Assembly: GCA_030836185.1 (NCBI GenBank)
Contig: JAURQH010000051.1
Span: 1 to 64,000 of the forward strand
From: Planctomycetota bacterium
GTDB lineage: Bacteria; Planctomycetota; Planctomycetia; Planctomycetales; Planctomycetaceae
Length of the DNA: 64,000 bases
Direction of reading: 5' to 3'
A model generated the notes under the pieces. That model did not search any database, was not told the origin of the DNA, and saw only the letters and a program-made list of their open reading frames with translations. Position 1 is the stretch's first letter. Each line of letters opens with the position of its first letter. The position numbers and the translations under genes are program-made. Below are positions 19,103 to 29,268 of this stretch, piece by piece.

Positions 19103-20167
19103 CTACGGCTGCACACCCTTAATCACTCGGAATTGCTTATCGCTGACCACTTCCACGCGCTGAAACATCTTAGGCATTTCGCGGAGATACCAGTCCGGCT
19201 TCTTGGCGACAACGTAAATCCGCCCGCCCGGTTTGAGACAGCGGTGGGCGCCTTCGATAAAGAGTTCGGCGATTTTGTAGTTCGAGTAGTAGGGGGGATT
19301 GGCGAGTACGACATCGAAACTGGATGTCTCCGGTTGACTCACTTCGTCATCGAGCAAAACAGTCACATTCTCTAACTCGTTCAGCTCGGCCCCGATTTGA
19401 GTACACTGCACGGCTCGCGCGTTGGAATCGATAGCCGTTACTTGGCCTCGGTCGGCCCTGATCGCTGCGGCAAATGAGACACATCCGCTACCACAGCCGA
19501 GATCCAGCACGTTATCTTTATGTTTAAGCTGCATCGCATCGATCAGATGACGGGCGCCCAAATCGAGCTGTCGATGATTGAAGACGCCCGGACGACTGAC
19601 GGCCTTGATGAGCTTCTCTTGATCGCGGAACGCAAATTCGCAAGAAAAGTCTCGTTCCTTTTTGAGTTCTCCTTTTCGCTGACCACTGAGGATCGTGCAT
19701 TTCTCCATCTCGATCTGAGTCACCTTGGGGAACATCTTCTGCAATTCTTCGTGCAGCCACATGTTCTTCGGTTTTTCATTTCCAACAATCAACGTCCCTT
19801 GTTGGTTCAGATGTTGAAATGCGTCCTGTAGTTGATCGCGGAGTAATTCCCGTTCGCCGCGAATGGGTAAGGGTAGAAAAATATGATCGTATTGATCATC
19901 CGGGAAATCAGTATCGCAGACCAATTTCAAGTTGCCGGGCATCGGTTGTCGTGCCTCATAAGCGCGCTCGGCCTGATACTTATCCAGAAAAAGACAAGTC
20001 ACGGTTGCCTCTGGATAGTCGCGAGAAAGCTGTGCGGCTAACTGTCCGCGTCCGAGTGTGGTGGAGGCGAAGTTCTTCCCTTGAACCGTGGGAAGATATT
20101 CGATGAGCAGGCGTTCGGCAGACTTGATGCCGTAAGGTTTGCGTTTTTGTGGAGGTCGGCGACCCAT
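19103..20167 (-). CDS. RsmC/RlmG-like rRNA guanine-N2 methyltransferase
   Basis: A 354-residue protein with two methyltransferase-like halves. The C-terminal half holds the SAM-binding motif DNVLDLGCGSGCVSFA near residue 215 and the catalytic NPPY motif in VVLANPPYYSN near 290, as in the small-ribosomal-subunit (MTS) family that methylates guanine N2. The N-terminal half looks like the degenerate domain of RsmC/RlmG. The start at 20167 (MGRRPPQKRKPYG) lies 19 bases after the preceding gene; a longer frame from 20374 would overlap that gene. Which rRNA position is modified cannot be told. Confidence 0.78.
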   Translation of the reverse strand: MGRRPPQKRKPYGIKSAERLLIEYLPTVQGKNFASTTLGRGQLAAQLSRDYPEATVTCLFLDKYQAERAYEARQPMPGNLKLVCDTDFPDDQYDHIFLPLPIRGERELLRDQLQDAFQHLNQQGTLIVGNEKPKNMWLHEELQKMFPKVTQIEMEKCTILSGQRKGELKKERDFSCEFAFRDQEKLIKAVSRPGVFNHRQLDLGARHLIDAMQLKHKDNVLDLGCGSGCVSFAAAIRADRGQVTAIDSNARAVQCTQIGAELNELENVTVLLDDEVSQPETSSFDVVLANPPYYSNYKIAELFIEGAHRCLKPGGRIYVVAKKPDWYLREMPKMFQRVEVVSDKQFRVIKGVQP

Positions 20168-20186
20168 GAGCGTCCCTTGTTGCCGG

Positions 20187-21401
20187 TCAGTCGACCCAGC
20201 AAATGTAGCATTTGAGATAATTGGTTTCGGCACACCAGGTGGAAACCGGATGATCGGCGGCTTGCCCGCGTGCTTCGAGAACACGAATGGACCGCTTGTT
20301 CCGCGTCGCCACCTGAGACAGCATGTCTTCAAAATCGTGCCGAGTAACAAGCCCCGAGCAACTGCAGGTGACAAGCAACCCGCCGTTTGGCATTAAATCG
20401 AGAGCGCGACTATTGAGGCTGAAATACCCTTTCATCGCTCGATCAACACCACGTCGAGTGCGTGCGAGTTTGGGAGGATCGAGGATGACCGCGTCGAAGG
20501 TTTGACCTTCGTCAATCAGCGTTCCCAAGTCATCGAACACATCGACTTGCCGAAACTCAAACTTGTCGGCCACTCCATTCAATTCCGCATTTGCCTTCGC
20601 AAGCTGCAATGCGGATTCCGAAGTATCGGCAGAAAGAATCGATGACGCGTTCCCGTGAATGGCAGCCGCGAGTCCAAAGCCTCCTGAATAACAAAACGCA
20701 TCCAGAACTCTTGCATTGGGGGGGAGATAATTGGTGAAGGCACGGCGGTTCGAGCGTTGGTCGAGATAAAAACCGGTTTTCTGACCTTCCAGAACATCGA
20801 CTTCGTAACGGATGCCATCGTCTTTAATAAGAATCTTTTCGGGGGGGGCTTCACCACGAACAAGGCTATCCTGCATTTCAAGCTGCTCGTGCTCGTTCAT
20901 TCCCTTTTCGGTGCGCAGATAGATTCCTCGGGGGTTCAGTTTTTCCTCAAGAATATCGAGGATCAATTCAATTCGTTCGGCGACAGCAAGAGAGGTCACC
21001 TGCACCAGCAACCACTCACCGAATTGATCAACGACAAGCCCGGAAAGCTGGTCTCCCTCACTGAAGACTAATCGAGCGGCGGTTTCTTCATCGGCTTCAC
21101 GAAACATGGGCATCCGCACTCGAAATGCGGAATCGAGTTTCCGCGACAATAAGTCACGGTCGATCCGAACATTTTCCTCCCAGGAAAATAGCCGAACGCG
21201 AATCTGACTGTGCGGGTTGAAGAGTCCCCAAGCAATGAATTTCTCATCGTGGCTATAAACCGCGACTTCATCACCCGGTTGGATTTTCCCTTCGAGACGC
21301 AAAATCGCCCCGCCAAAAACCCACGGATGGTGCGAGAAAAACGGCAGCGCCCGTTTGGGCTTAATAATGACGCGCGGCGATACAGGATCAGAACCGGACA
21401 T
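20187..21401 (-). CDS. Class I SAM-dependent rRNA methyltransferase, RlmI-like
   Basis: A 404-residue protein. An N-terminal PUA-like RNA-binding region (VIIKPKRALPFFSHHPWVF) is followed by a Rossmann methyltransferase with DAFCYSGGFGLAAA near residue 235, a DPPK motif in VILDPPKLART near 310 and TCSCSGLV near 350. This is the layout of RlmI, which methylates cytosine C5 in 23S rRNA. The ATG at 21401 is chosen because homologous sequence starts there. It is co-oriented with, and 19 bases upstream of, a second RNA methyltransferase, so the pair is probably an operon. Confidence 0.85.
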   Translation of the reverse strand: MSGSDPVSPRVIIKPKRALPFFSHHPWVFGGAILRLEGKIQPGDEVAVYSHDEKFIAWGLFNPHSQIRVRLFSWEENVRIDRDLLSRKLDSAFRVRMPMFREADEETAARLVFSEGDQLSGLVVDQFGEWLLVQVTSLAVAERIELILDILEEKLNPRGIYLRTEKGMNEHEQLEMQDSLVRGEAPPEKILIKDDGIRYEVDVLEGQKTGFYLDQRSNRRAFTNYLPPNARVLDAFCYSGGFGLAAAIHGNASSILSADTSESALQLAKANAELNGVADKFEFRQVDVFDDLGTLIDEGQTFDAVILDPPKLARTRRGVDRAMKGYFSLNSRALDLMPNGGLLVTCSCSGLVTRHDFEDMLSQVATRNKRSIRVLEARGQAADHPVSTWCAETNYLKCYICWVD

Positions 21402-21609
21402 GGGGTGGTCGTTTATTTCGTCGTTCAGTTTCAGTCCGTGACGGTGAACATCACGAATTGACACAATTATCGTACGAGAATGGCTCTCGGTAAACATAAA
21501 TCAACAAGCGCTGATTTCACATATTCAAGCCGGAAACCCGACTTGACTCAACCCCAGTTTGTCAGAATGCCCCTGAATCCGGCTCAATCTGGAGTCAATC
21601 TTCATCAAA

Positions 21610-22074
21610 TTACGTCGGTGGGGCGTGCCGTGACTCTTCCACTTCCTGCAAATAGGCAAGCAATCGGTCACACTGATTGGCCAAATGGCGAACTCGTAAG
21701 AGTGACCGAACCCGTGTTCGCAATTCCAGTTTATTGACGGGTTTTGTCAAAAAGTCATCACAACCTGCGGAAACGGCCTTTTCGATGTCGCCACTCTCGT
21801 TGAGAGCAGTGACCATCAAAATCGGGATTCCCTGAGTTTCGTCATCTGATTTCAACTTCTGACAGACTTCGTAGCCGCTCATTCGGGGCATCATGATATC
21901 CAACAGAATCAAGTCGGGCTCTCGTTCAGAAACCGCCTCGAGTGCCGCGTGTCCATCATTCACACTGCGAATTTCGTAATCGTCATCCGAAAGATACGCT
22001 TCCAGAAGCTCACAGTTAGGAATATTGTCATCGACTATCAGAATTTGAGAGCCGGTCAGGTTGGTATCTTGCAT
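21610..22074 (-). CDS. Stand-alone response regulator receiver protein
   Basis: A 154-residue protein consisting of one receiver (CheY-like) domain: the acidic pair in ILIVDDN near residue 13, the phosphorylatable aspartate in LILLDIMMP near 55, and the conserved lysine in DDFLTKPVN near 107. A short helical tail of about 30 residues follows. There is no output domain, so it must act through a partner protein. No histidine kinase is adjacent. The start at 22074 (MQDTNLTGSQILIVDD) is preferred to the longer frame from 22248, whose extra residues look non-coding. Confidence 0.88.
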   Translation of the reverse strand: MQDTNLTGSQILIVDDNIPNCELLEAYLSDDDYEIRSVNDGHAALEAVSEREPDLILLDIMMPRMSGYEVCQKLKSDDETQGIPILMVTALNESGDIEKAVSAGCDDFLTKPVNKLELRTRVRSLLRVRHLANQCDRLLAYLQEVEESRHAPPT

Positions 22075-22286
22075 AGGTCTGTCAAAAATAGACGAGAATC
22101 GGTCGAACTGCCCATCAGTTGAGCACGTATTTCCATCAGAAACATTATACGCGAGAGCCCCGCCTACCGGAACACCGTTTGACACGGAATGTCGTGAGTC
22201 ACAAGAATCTCTCAGACGGTATTGGATCCTGAGGGGCAGATCGATCAAATTAGCACTTCACACACAATTCACGTTTGGAGCCAATC

Positions 22287-23753
22287 ATGCCGTCGTTTAG
22301 TCGCTTATTCTTGACTGCGTTTGCCTTGTTTCTGACAATAACGGGCCTCTTCGCGGCAGAGAAACCGAATATCGTCTGGGTCGTGATTGAAGATATGTCG
22401 GCCCATTTCAGCAGTTACGGCGAAACGACCATCCAGACCCCTCACATCGACCGGCTTGCCGCTGATGGTGTGAAGTTCACGAATGCGTATGTGACGGCTC
22501 CGGTCTGTTCGACCTGCCGGTCGGCTTTGGTGACCGGCAGGTATCAGACCTCGATTGGCGCTCACCATCACCGCAGCGGACGAGGCGAAATGAAAATCCA
22601 ACTTCCGTCTCACGTGAAACTGATTCCCGAATATTTTCAGGACGCCGGATATTGGACCTGCAATATGGGAACGCCGCACGGCTCCCCCAAGCTCGGCAAA
22701 ACCGATTATAACTTTGAATGGGACGCATCAGTCTACAATGGCAGCGACTGGACCGACCGCAAACCGGGCCAACCTTTCTTTGCTCAAATTCAACTGCACG
22801 GCGGAAAATTACGCAGCGGCAAAAACTGGCGTGAACGTGTGAAAGAAAAACTGGGCAGCGTGACTGATCCTGCCAATGTACAACTCCCGCCTTACTACCC
22901 CGATGATGAAGTCATCCGCGACGATTGGGCCGCGTATCTCGATACGGTTCGCTGGACCGATCATGAAGTGGGTGAGTTGATTGCCCGACTCGAAAAAGAA
23001 CAGATTCTCGACAACACTTATATTTTTCTCATCACAGATCACGGCATCTCTCATGCTCGGGGAAAACAGTTCTGTTATCAGGAAGGAATGCATATTCCGC
23101 TCATCGTTCACGGCCCCGGATTGAAAACGGGAACAATCCGCGATGATGTCGTTGTCCAGATCGACATGGCGGCGTCATCAATGGGATTCGCCGGAATCGA
23201 GATCCCTGCGAACCTGGAATCGAAGAATTTGTTCGCTGAAGATTACAAACCCCGCGATTATGTCGTCTCTGCGCGAGACCGGTGCGATGAAACGGTCGAC
23301 CGCATTCGCGGCGTGACCAATGGACGATTCAAATATATTCGTAACTTTCACCATGAGCGACCGTACCTTCAACCGAATGCCTACAAAGACGCCAAACAGA
23401 TTCTGATACGCCTCAACGAACTTGCCGACGCCGGCAAACTCAGTAAATATCAGATGTTGCAAATGGCCGACAGCCGACCGCAAGAAGAACTCTACGACAT
23501 GCAGAACGACGCGTGGGAGCTAAAAAATCTCGCCGATGATCCATATTACTCAGACATGCTTGACCGCATGCGAGGCAATCTCCACGAATGGATTGAATCG
23601 ACCGGCGACAAAGGCGAGCAAGCAGAAGGAGAGATGTTTGACAGCGACATGGCCGTTTATCTCAACACTATCAAACGCCGTCATCCAGATCGAGCCGCCA
23701 TCATCCAACGCAACATAGACCAGATGAAGAAGTGGGAGGCAGAGGGGAAATGA
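22287..23753 (+). CDS. Secreted sulfatase with a non-canonical active-site motif
   Basis: A 488-residue sulfatase-family protein (alkaline-phosphatase fold). The leader SRLFLTAFALFLTITGLFAA is a signal peptide. KPNIVWVVIEDMSA supplies metal-binding residues, and near residue 72 comes PVCSTCRSALVTGRYQ. The usual signature is C-x-P-x-R or C-x-A-x-R, where the cysteine becomes formylglycine; here the third position is Thr. DHGISHARGKQFCYQEG near 260 is a second metal/substrate region. The ATG at 22287 follows GGAG at six bases. Its substrate may be a sulfated polysaccharide or small ester. It stands alone. Confidence 0.88.
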   Translation: MPSFSRLFLTAFALFLTITGLFAAEKPNIVWVVIEDMSAHFSSYGETTIQTPHIDRLAADGVKFTNAYVTAPVCSTCRSALVTGRYQTSIGAHHHRSGRGEMKIQLPSHVKLIPEYFQDAGYWTCNMGTPHGSPKLGKTDYNFEWDASVYNGSDWTDRKPGQPFFAQIQLHGGKLRSGKNWRERVKEKLGSVTDPANVQLPPYYPDDEVIRDDWAAYLDTVRWTDHEVGELIARLEKEQILDNTYIFLITDHGISHARGKQFCYQEGMHIPLIVHGPGLKTGTIRDDVVVQIDMAASSMGFAGIEIPANLESKNLFAEDYKPRDYVVSARDRCDETVDRIRGVTNGRFKYIRNFHHERPYLQPNAYKDAKQILIRLNELADAGKLSKYQMLQMADSRPQEELYDMQNDAWELKNLADDPYYSDMLDRMRGNLHEWIESTGDKGEQAEGEMFDSDMAVYLNTIKRRHPDRAAIIQRNIDQMKKWEAEGK

Positions 23754-23786
23754 GTTGGTAAGCACCAGTGATACATGACCGCTGTA

Positions 23787-24092
23787 TTAAAAAATCCCGA
23801 GTTGATCGCGGGCGTCGTCGGTCATCCGTTCGGGAGACCACGGAGGAGACATGACCAGTGTGATGCTGGCTTCATCGACGTCGTCCATTTGTTCTAACGC
23901 CATCTTTGATTGATTGATGATCTGCGGACCTGCCGGGCATGCGGGAGAGGTCAGTGTCATCTCGACGAAAACTTTCTTGTTCTCATCGTCGCAGTTGACG
24001 GAATAGACCAAGCCGAGATCAACGATGTTGATCATCAATTCCGGGTCGATCACTTGCTTGAGTGCTTCGAGATATTGGTCGTCTTCGGCCAT
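23787..24092 (-). CDS. DUF59/MIP18 family Fe-S assembly factor (SufT/PaaD-like)
   Basis: A 101-residue protein with the family core VIDPELMINIVDLGLVYSV near residue 12 and the cysteine motif MTLTSPACPAGPQI near 48. Members help mature iron-sulfur proteins. Its place at the end of the suf gene row, 51 bases after the Rieske gene, supports that role. The start at 24092 (MAEDDQYLEALK) is preferred over the longer frame from 24110. Confidence 0.88.
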   Translation of the reverse strand: MAEDDQYLEALKQVIDPELMINIVDLGLVYSVNCDDENKKVFVEMTLTSPACPAGPQIINQSKMALEQMDDVDEASITLVMSPPWSPERMTDDARDQLGIF

Positions 24093-24143
24093 GGTTGGGC
24101 TCCTGGTCAATTGGGATATTACTGAGCGTAATAAGCCTGCTAT

Positions 24144-24458
24144 TTATTCGGGGACTTCGACATAAATGCCATCATCTCGGACATCAACTTGCAAAGTTTG
24201 AATCGGCTCGGTGGCCGGCATGCACATTGGTGTTCCCTCTTTGAGATCAAACTTGGCACCATGTCGCGGACAGACAATCGCACAGTCTTCGATGGGACCA
24301 TCAGTCAGCGGTTGTCCGTCGTGAGTGCAGACATCTTCAATGGCGTAGTAGTCGTCTCCGATGCAAACCAGCAAAGCGGGGAGATCATCAATGATGAATG
24401 ATTTTCGTTCGCCCGCGTTCAGTTCGTCCTTCTCGGCTACTTTCTCGAATTCTGCCAC
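24144..24458 (-). CDS. Rieske [2Fe-2S] ferredoxin-like protein
   Basis: A 104-residue single-domain Rieske protein. The two cluster motifs are CTHDGQ near residue 44 and CPRHGAKFD near 63, each providing a Cys and a His. It has no signal peptide, so it is a soluble cytoplasmic electron carrier like the ferredoxins of non-haem oxygenases. Its location between sufD and the DUF59 gene suggests a function in Fe-S assembly or electron supply to it. It starts with GTG after GAGG at seven bases. Confidence 0.88.
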   Translation of the reverse strand: MAEFEKVAEKDELNAGERKSFIIDDLPALLVCIGDDYYAIEDVCTHDGQPLTDGPIEDCAIVCPRHGAKFDLKEGTPMCMPATEPIQTLQVDVRDDGIYVEVPE

Positions 24459-24479
24459 GTTGTTCCTCGGTTTGTTAAC

Positions 24480-24576
24480 GTAGGCTGGTGTTAGACGAAC
24501 GAAGTGAGTCGTAACCCAGCGTGGTGTTTCATTGATTGATATAAGCCGCTCATGCCGACTCGGAGAGTCGGCCTAC
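24480..24576. repeat. 97-base palindromic dispersed element, copy 2
   Basis: Begins GTAGGCTGGTGTTAGACGAA and ends GGCCTAC, with the inner hairpin GCCGACT and AGTCGGC. Its left 41 bases align closely with the reverse complement of 10856-10896. It fills most of the gap between the Rieske gene and sufD. Confidence 0.75.
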
Positions 24577-24599
24577 ATGTGAGCGTATTGTTGTAAGGA

Positions 24600-25919
24600 T
24601 CAGTCTCCGATGCCCAGCTTCTGGACGACCGCATCGCTCAATGTCTTGCGAACCGCTTCCACCGGAATTCGATCGTAAACCGTTTGGAAGAAGCCTTCCA
24701 CAATCATGTGCATTGCTTCGTACCGAGATAATCCGCGAGACATGGCATAGAAAACTTGTTCTTCATCAACTTGCCCTGCGGTGGCACCATGAGTGCAGCG
24801 AACGTCGTCGGCTTCGATTTCAAGTCCCGGAATCGCGTCAGCACGGGCCGTGTCGGACAACATCAAGGCATCGCTACGTTGATAGCCATCGGTGAGCTGG
24901 GCTTTCTTATCGACCTTAATCATACCTCGCCAGACAACGCGAGATTTGTCTCGCAATACTTCCTTATACAGCAAGTCGCTGCGTGTTTGTTCGGCGTTAT
25001 GAGTTTGCTGTGTGTAATACGAGATTTTTTGCTTGTCGGTGGCGAAAGTCACGCCGTTCACTTCACCGATCGAACCGCGTCCATTCAGGACCACATCTTG
25101 ATGTACGTGTGCCAGTTTCGCACCGAGTGCAGAAACCGTCCATTGCATGAAGCCGTTGGATTCAACCAGCCCCGCTTGATGAGCAAAGTGATAAGTCTTC
25201 TGATTCCAGTTTTGAAGCTGAACGTATCGCAGATTGGCATCTTTGCCGACAATCAGTTCCACACAACCCAGGTGTAGGCCGGGAGAGTTTTCATCTCCTG
25301 AGAGCGTTTCTTCCAGCAGTGTCGCCGAGGCGTTGTCTTCGAGGATGACTAACGTGTGACTGAAGTCGGCTGCTCCGGCTTGAGTCAAGGCAATGAGTGA
25401 ATGTAAAGGCGCTTCCACGGAGCAGTTTTTCGGAACGTAGAGAACAGTCCCACCCGTCCAGAACGCCGCGTGCCAAGCCGCAAAACGGTCTCGATCTGGC
25501 GCGACCGCTTTCGTCATGAAGTAAGGTTCAAGGATTTCACGATGTGTGTGAACCAAGGCAGAGAGATCACCAAAAACGACGCCTTGTTCAACAAGTGAAG
25601 CGTCGATTTGAGACGACGTGCAGTGACCATTTTCGTGCGTTACTTGTCCCTTGAACTCGGCTTCGCCTTGTAACTGGGTGTCGAGTTTATTGCCCGCCGG
25701 CTTGTCGGCGGACAGCGCGAACTTGTCCGGTTGAAAAATACGCAGATCAACGCGTTTCCATTCTTCGGGATCGAGCGGCTCACACAACTTTTCGTTGTAG
25801 ATCGCAAACGCTTTCTTGCGCAGCTCGATGATCCACTCAGGATCGTCGCGCTGTTCCAAAAACGCGTTGAACGCTGCTTCGTTGAATGTTTCCGGTGGTG
25901 TTACGATGGCTGTGCTCAT
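24600..25919 (-). CDS. sufD: Fe-S cluster assembly protein SufD
   Basis: A 439-residue SufB/SufD-family scaffold subunit. It shows the right-handed beta-helix region and the C-terminal core with IEADDVRCTHGATAGQVDEEQ, FYAMSRGLSRYEAMHMIVEG and GFFQTVYDRIPVEAV. With SufB and SufC it forms the SufBCD complex that builds and transfers Fe-S clusters in the cytoplasm. It follows sufB by about 120 bases on the same strand. Confidence 0.95.
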   Translation of the reverse strand: MSTAIVTPPETFNEAAFNAFLEQRDDPEWIIELRKKAFAIYNEKLCEPLDPEEWKRVDLRIFQPDKFALSADKPAGNKLDTQLQGEAEFKGQVTHENGHCTSSQIDASLVEQGVVFGDLSALVHTHREILEPYFMTKAVAPDRDRFAAWHAAFWTGGTVLYVPKNCSVEAPLHSLIALTQAGAADFSHTLVILEDNASATLLEETLSGDENSPGLHLGCVELIVGKDANLRYVQLQNWNQKTYHFAHQAGLVESNGFMQWTVSALGAKLAHVHQDVVLNGRGSIGEVNGVTFATDKQKISYYTQQTHNAEQTRSDLLYKEVLRDKSRVVWRGMIKVDKKAQLTDGYQRSDALMLSDTARADAIPGLEIEADDVRCTHGATAGQVDEEQVFYAMSRGLSRYEAMHMIVEGFFQTVYDRIPVEAVRKTLSDAVVQKLGIGD

Positions 25920-26035
25920 GGTGATTTAGTTTTTAGGAGTTAGGATGTAGAGATTGAAAACATAGGAAGGTGGGATATTCGAGTTGACCATCCAATTTTG
26001 GACTAATTCCTACCTCCTACTGACTATCTCCTCAA

Positions 26036-27448
<1,413 letters not shown>

Positions 27449-27508
27449 GAGAGGCTCCTTGGTTTTATTTGAATTCGGCACGAGGTCCGAGAAAACTTAA
27501 TTTGTGAA

Positions 27509-28318
27509 TTACTGAGTGACCGCTTCGACTTGTTCCTGCTCGGCGGCTGCTTCCGGGTGACGCTCGCGAAGAGCCGTATATCCTTCGTTATGAATTTCTT
27601 CGGCGAGTGAGACGTCTCCCGTTTCGACAATACGTCCACCCATCATGACGTGAGCATATTGAGGAATGTTGTATTGGAGAAGTCGTTCGTGGTGAGTGAT
27701 AATCATCACACCCATCTCGGGACCGGTCAGCTTGGTGAGTCCTTCGGAGACAAAGCGGACAGCATCACTGTCGAGACCAGAGTCCGTTTCGTCGAGGATG
27801 GCGAACTTTGGCTTGAGCATGGCGAGTTGAAGAATTTCCATGCGTTTCTTCTCTCCCCCCGAAAAACCTTCATTCAAATAACGCCGGGCAAACTCGGTTT
27901 TCATGTCGAGCGATCCCATTTGTTCTTTGAGCTCTTTGCGGAACTCTCGCATGGGGACGAGCCCTTCGCCTTCCTTACGGTCGGGATTACGAATGTTGGA
28001 AATGGCATGACGCAGGAAGTCGGCGACTTTCACACCGGGAATGGTCACCGGATATTGGAACGCGAGAAACAGTCCCAAGCGGGCTCGTTCGCTGGGATCG
28101 AGTTCGTTGAGATTCGCACCATCCAGTTCGACTGTCCCTTCGGTGATCGTGTATTTGGGATGACCGGCCAGGGCATAAGCGAGTGTGCTTTTACCGGAAC
28201 CGTTTTCGCCCATTAAAGCGTGAATTTCTCCGGCTTTGACTTCGAGATTCACCCCTTTCAAAATCGGGGTCTCTTCGACATTAACGTGCAGGTTTTCGAT
28301 CTTCAGTAAACTGGTCAT
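27509..28318 (-). CDS. sufC: Fe-S cluster assembly ATPase SufC
   Basis: A 269-residue ABC-type ATPase of the SufBCD complex. Walker A is GENGSGKST near residue 39, the signature is FSGGEKKRMEI near 150, and Walker B is KFAILDETDSGLDSD near 170. It ends with a tail of about 20 residues rich in Ala and Glu. The gene leads the sufC-B-D row, 60 bases ahead of sufB. A 242-base gap upstream, with an inverted repeat, may carry its promoter. Confidence 0.96.
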   Translation of the reverse strand: MTSLLKIENLHVNVEETPILKGVNLEVKAGEIHALMGENGSGKSTLAYALAGHPKYTITEGTVELDGANLNELDPSERARLGLFLAFQYPVTIPGVKVADFLRHAISNIRNPDRKEGEGLVPMREFRKELKEQMGSLDMKTEFARRYLNEGFSGGEKKRMEILQLAMLKPKFAILDETDSGLDSDAVRFVSEGLTKLTGPEMGVMIITHHERLLQYNIPQYAHVMMGGRIVETGDVSLAEEIHNEGYTALRERHPEAAAEQEQVEAVTQ

Positions 28319-28396
28319 GTTGTTCGATTCCTCGGTCGGAATTTCAATGAATGTGTTGTTATCTGGTTAACCGAAAGTGATCCGGTCGTATCACAG

Positions 28397-28418
28397 TTTG
28401 AAATAAAACAGTTTCAAA
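28397..28418. promoter_or_regulatory. Inverted repeat upstream of sufC, possible operator
   Basis: TTTGAAA and TTTCAAA lie 8 bases apart, in an AT-rich part of the gap between nuoB and sufC. It could be a site for the SufR-like regulator encoded at 29269. This is inferred from position only; it does not match the published cyanobacterial CAAC-N6-GTTG site. Confidence 0.3.
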
Positions 28419-28560
28419 ATACAAAATTGTGATCATGTGCCGGGCGCAGACGAGGCCACGCACAATGTCGCGTCGGCGACATCGGCAAATTTCACACAAG
28501 TGATTCACTTTGAGAGAATGCTTCTCTCAAGCATTGTCTGGATAAAACCGGAACAAGACT

Positions 28561-29151
28561 TCAAGCGGTCGCGGTGGTACCGGCAACTTCTCCGTAACCA
28601 CTGTGATGTGGCAGGATAATTTCGTCGCCAATCTTCTCACCTTTTTGACCGATACCTGCAGTGCCGGACACTTTGCCCAGTTTGCGAGATTTAATCTTGT
28701 CCTGGATTCGCATCAGTCCTTCGAGCAAAGCCTCGGGTCGAGGAGGACAACCGGGAACATAAACGTCCACGGGAACCACCAAATCGACACCTTTGACAAC
28801 ATGATAGCCGTGCTTGAAGTACGGTCCACCACCGACAGTACAGGCACCCATCGCAATGACATATTTCGGATCGGCCATCTGTTCATACAGACGACGGACG
28901 CGACTTGCCATTTTGTAGGTGACCGTTCCGGCGACGATCATGAGGTCGGCTTGTCGTGGAGTTGCGCGGAAAGCACCGGCTCCGAACCGGTCGATATCGT
29001 AACGTGACGCGCCGGTGGCCATCATCTCGATGGCACAACAGGCGAGCCCGAACGTCATCGGCCACACACTGGACTCTTGAGCCCAGTTCATGGCTTGTTC
29101 GAGAGTGGTCGTAATGACGTTTTCTTCAAAGCGTCCTTCGATCCAAGTCAT
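28561..29151 (-). CDS. nuoB: NADH-quinone oxidoreductase subunit B
   Basis: A 196-residue complex I subunit that holds the N2 [4Fe-4S] cluster next to quinone. The double cysteine is in [13 protein letters not shown] near residue 37. Further conserved stretches are [28 protein letters not shown] with a third cysteine, and [20 protein letters not shown] with the fourth. All four cluster cysteines are present, so it should be functional. No other nuo gene lies near; it stands between sufC and the SufR-like regulator. Confidence 0.94.
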   Translation of the reverse strand: MTWIEGRFEENVITTTLEQAMNWAQESSVWPMTFGLACCAIEMMATGASRYDIDRFGAGAFRATPRQADLMIVAGTVTYKMASRVRRLYEQMADPKYVIAMGACTVGGGPYFKHGYHVVKGVDLVVPVDVYVPGCPPRPEALLEGLMRIQDKIKSRKLGKVSGTAGIGQKGEKIGDEIILPHHSGYGEVAGTTATA

Positions 29152-29268
29152 CTTGCTGCTTTCCTAGCTCGTTTGGGAAATTGTGTCGGCGAGTTGCCGA
29201 CCTCCACGGACATTCTTGTGAATCTGTAGCGGGTTCTAATGTAACCGGTGGCTCTGCGGATGCAAAGG

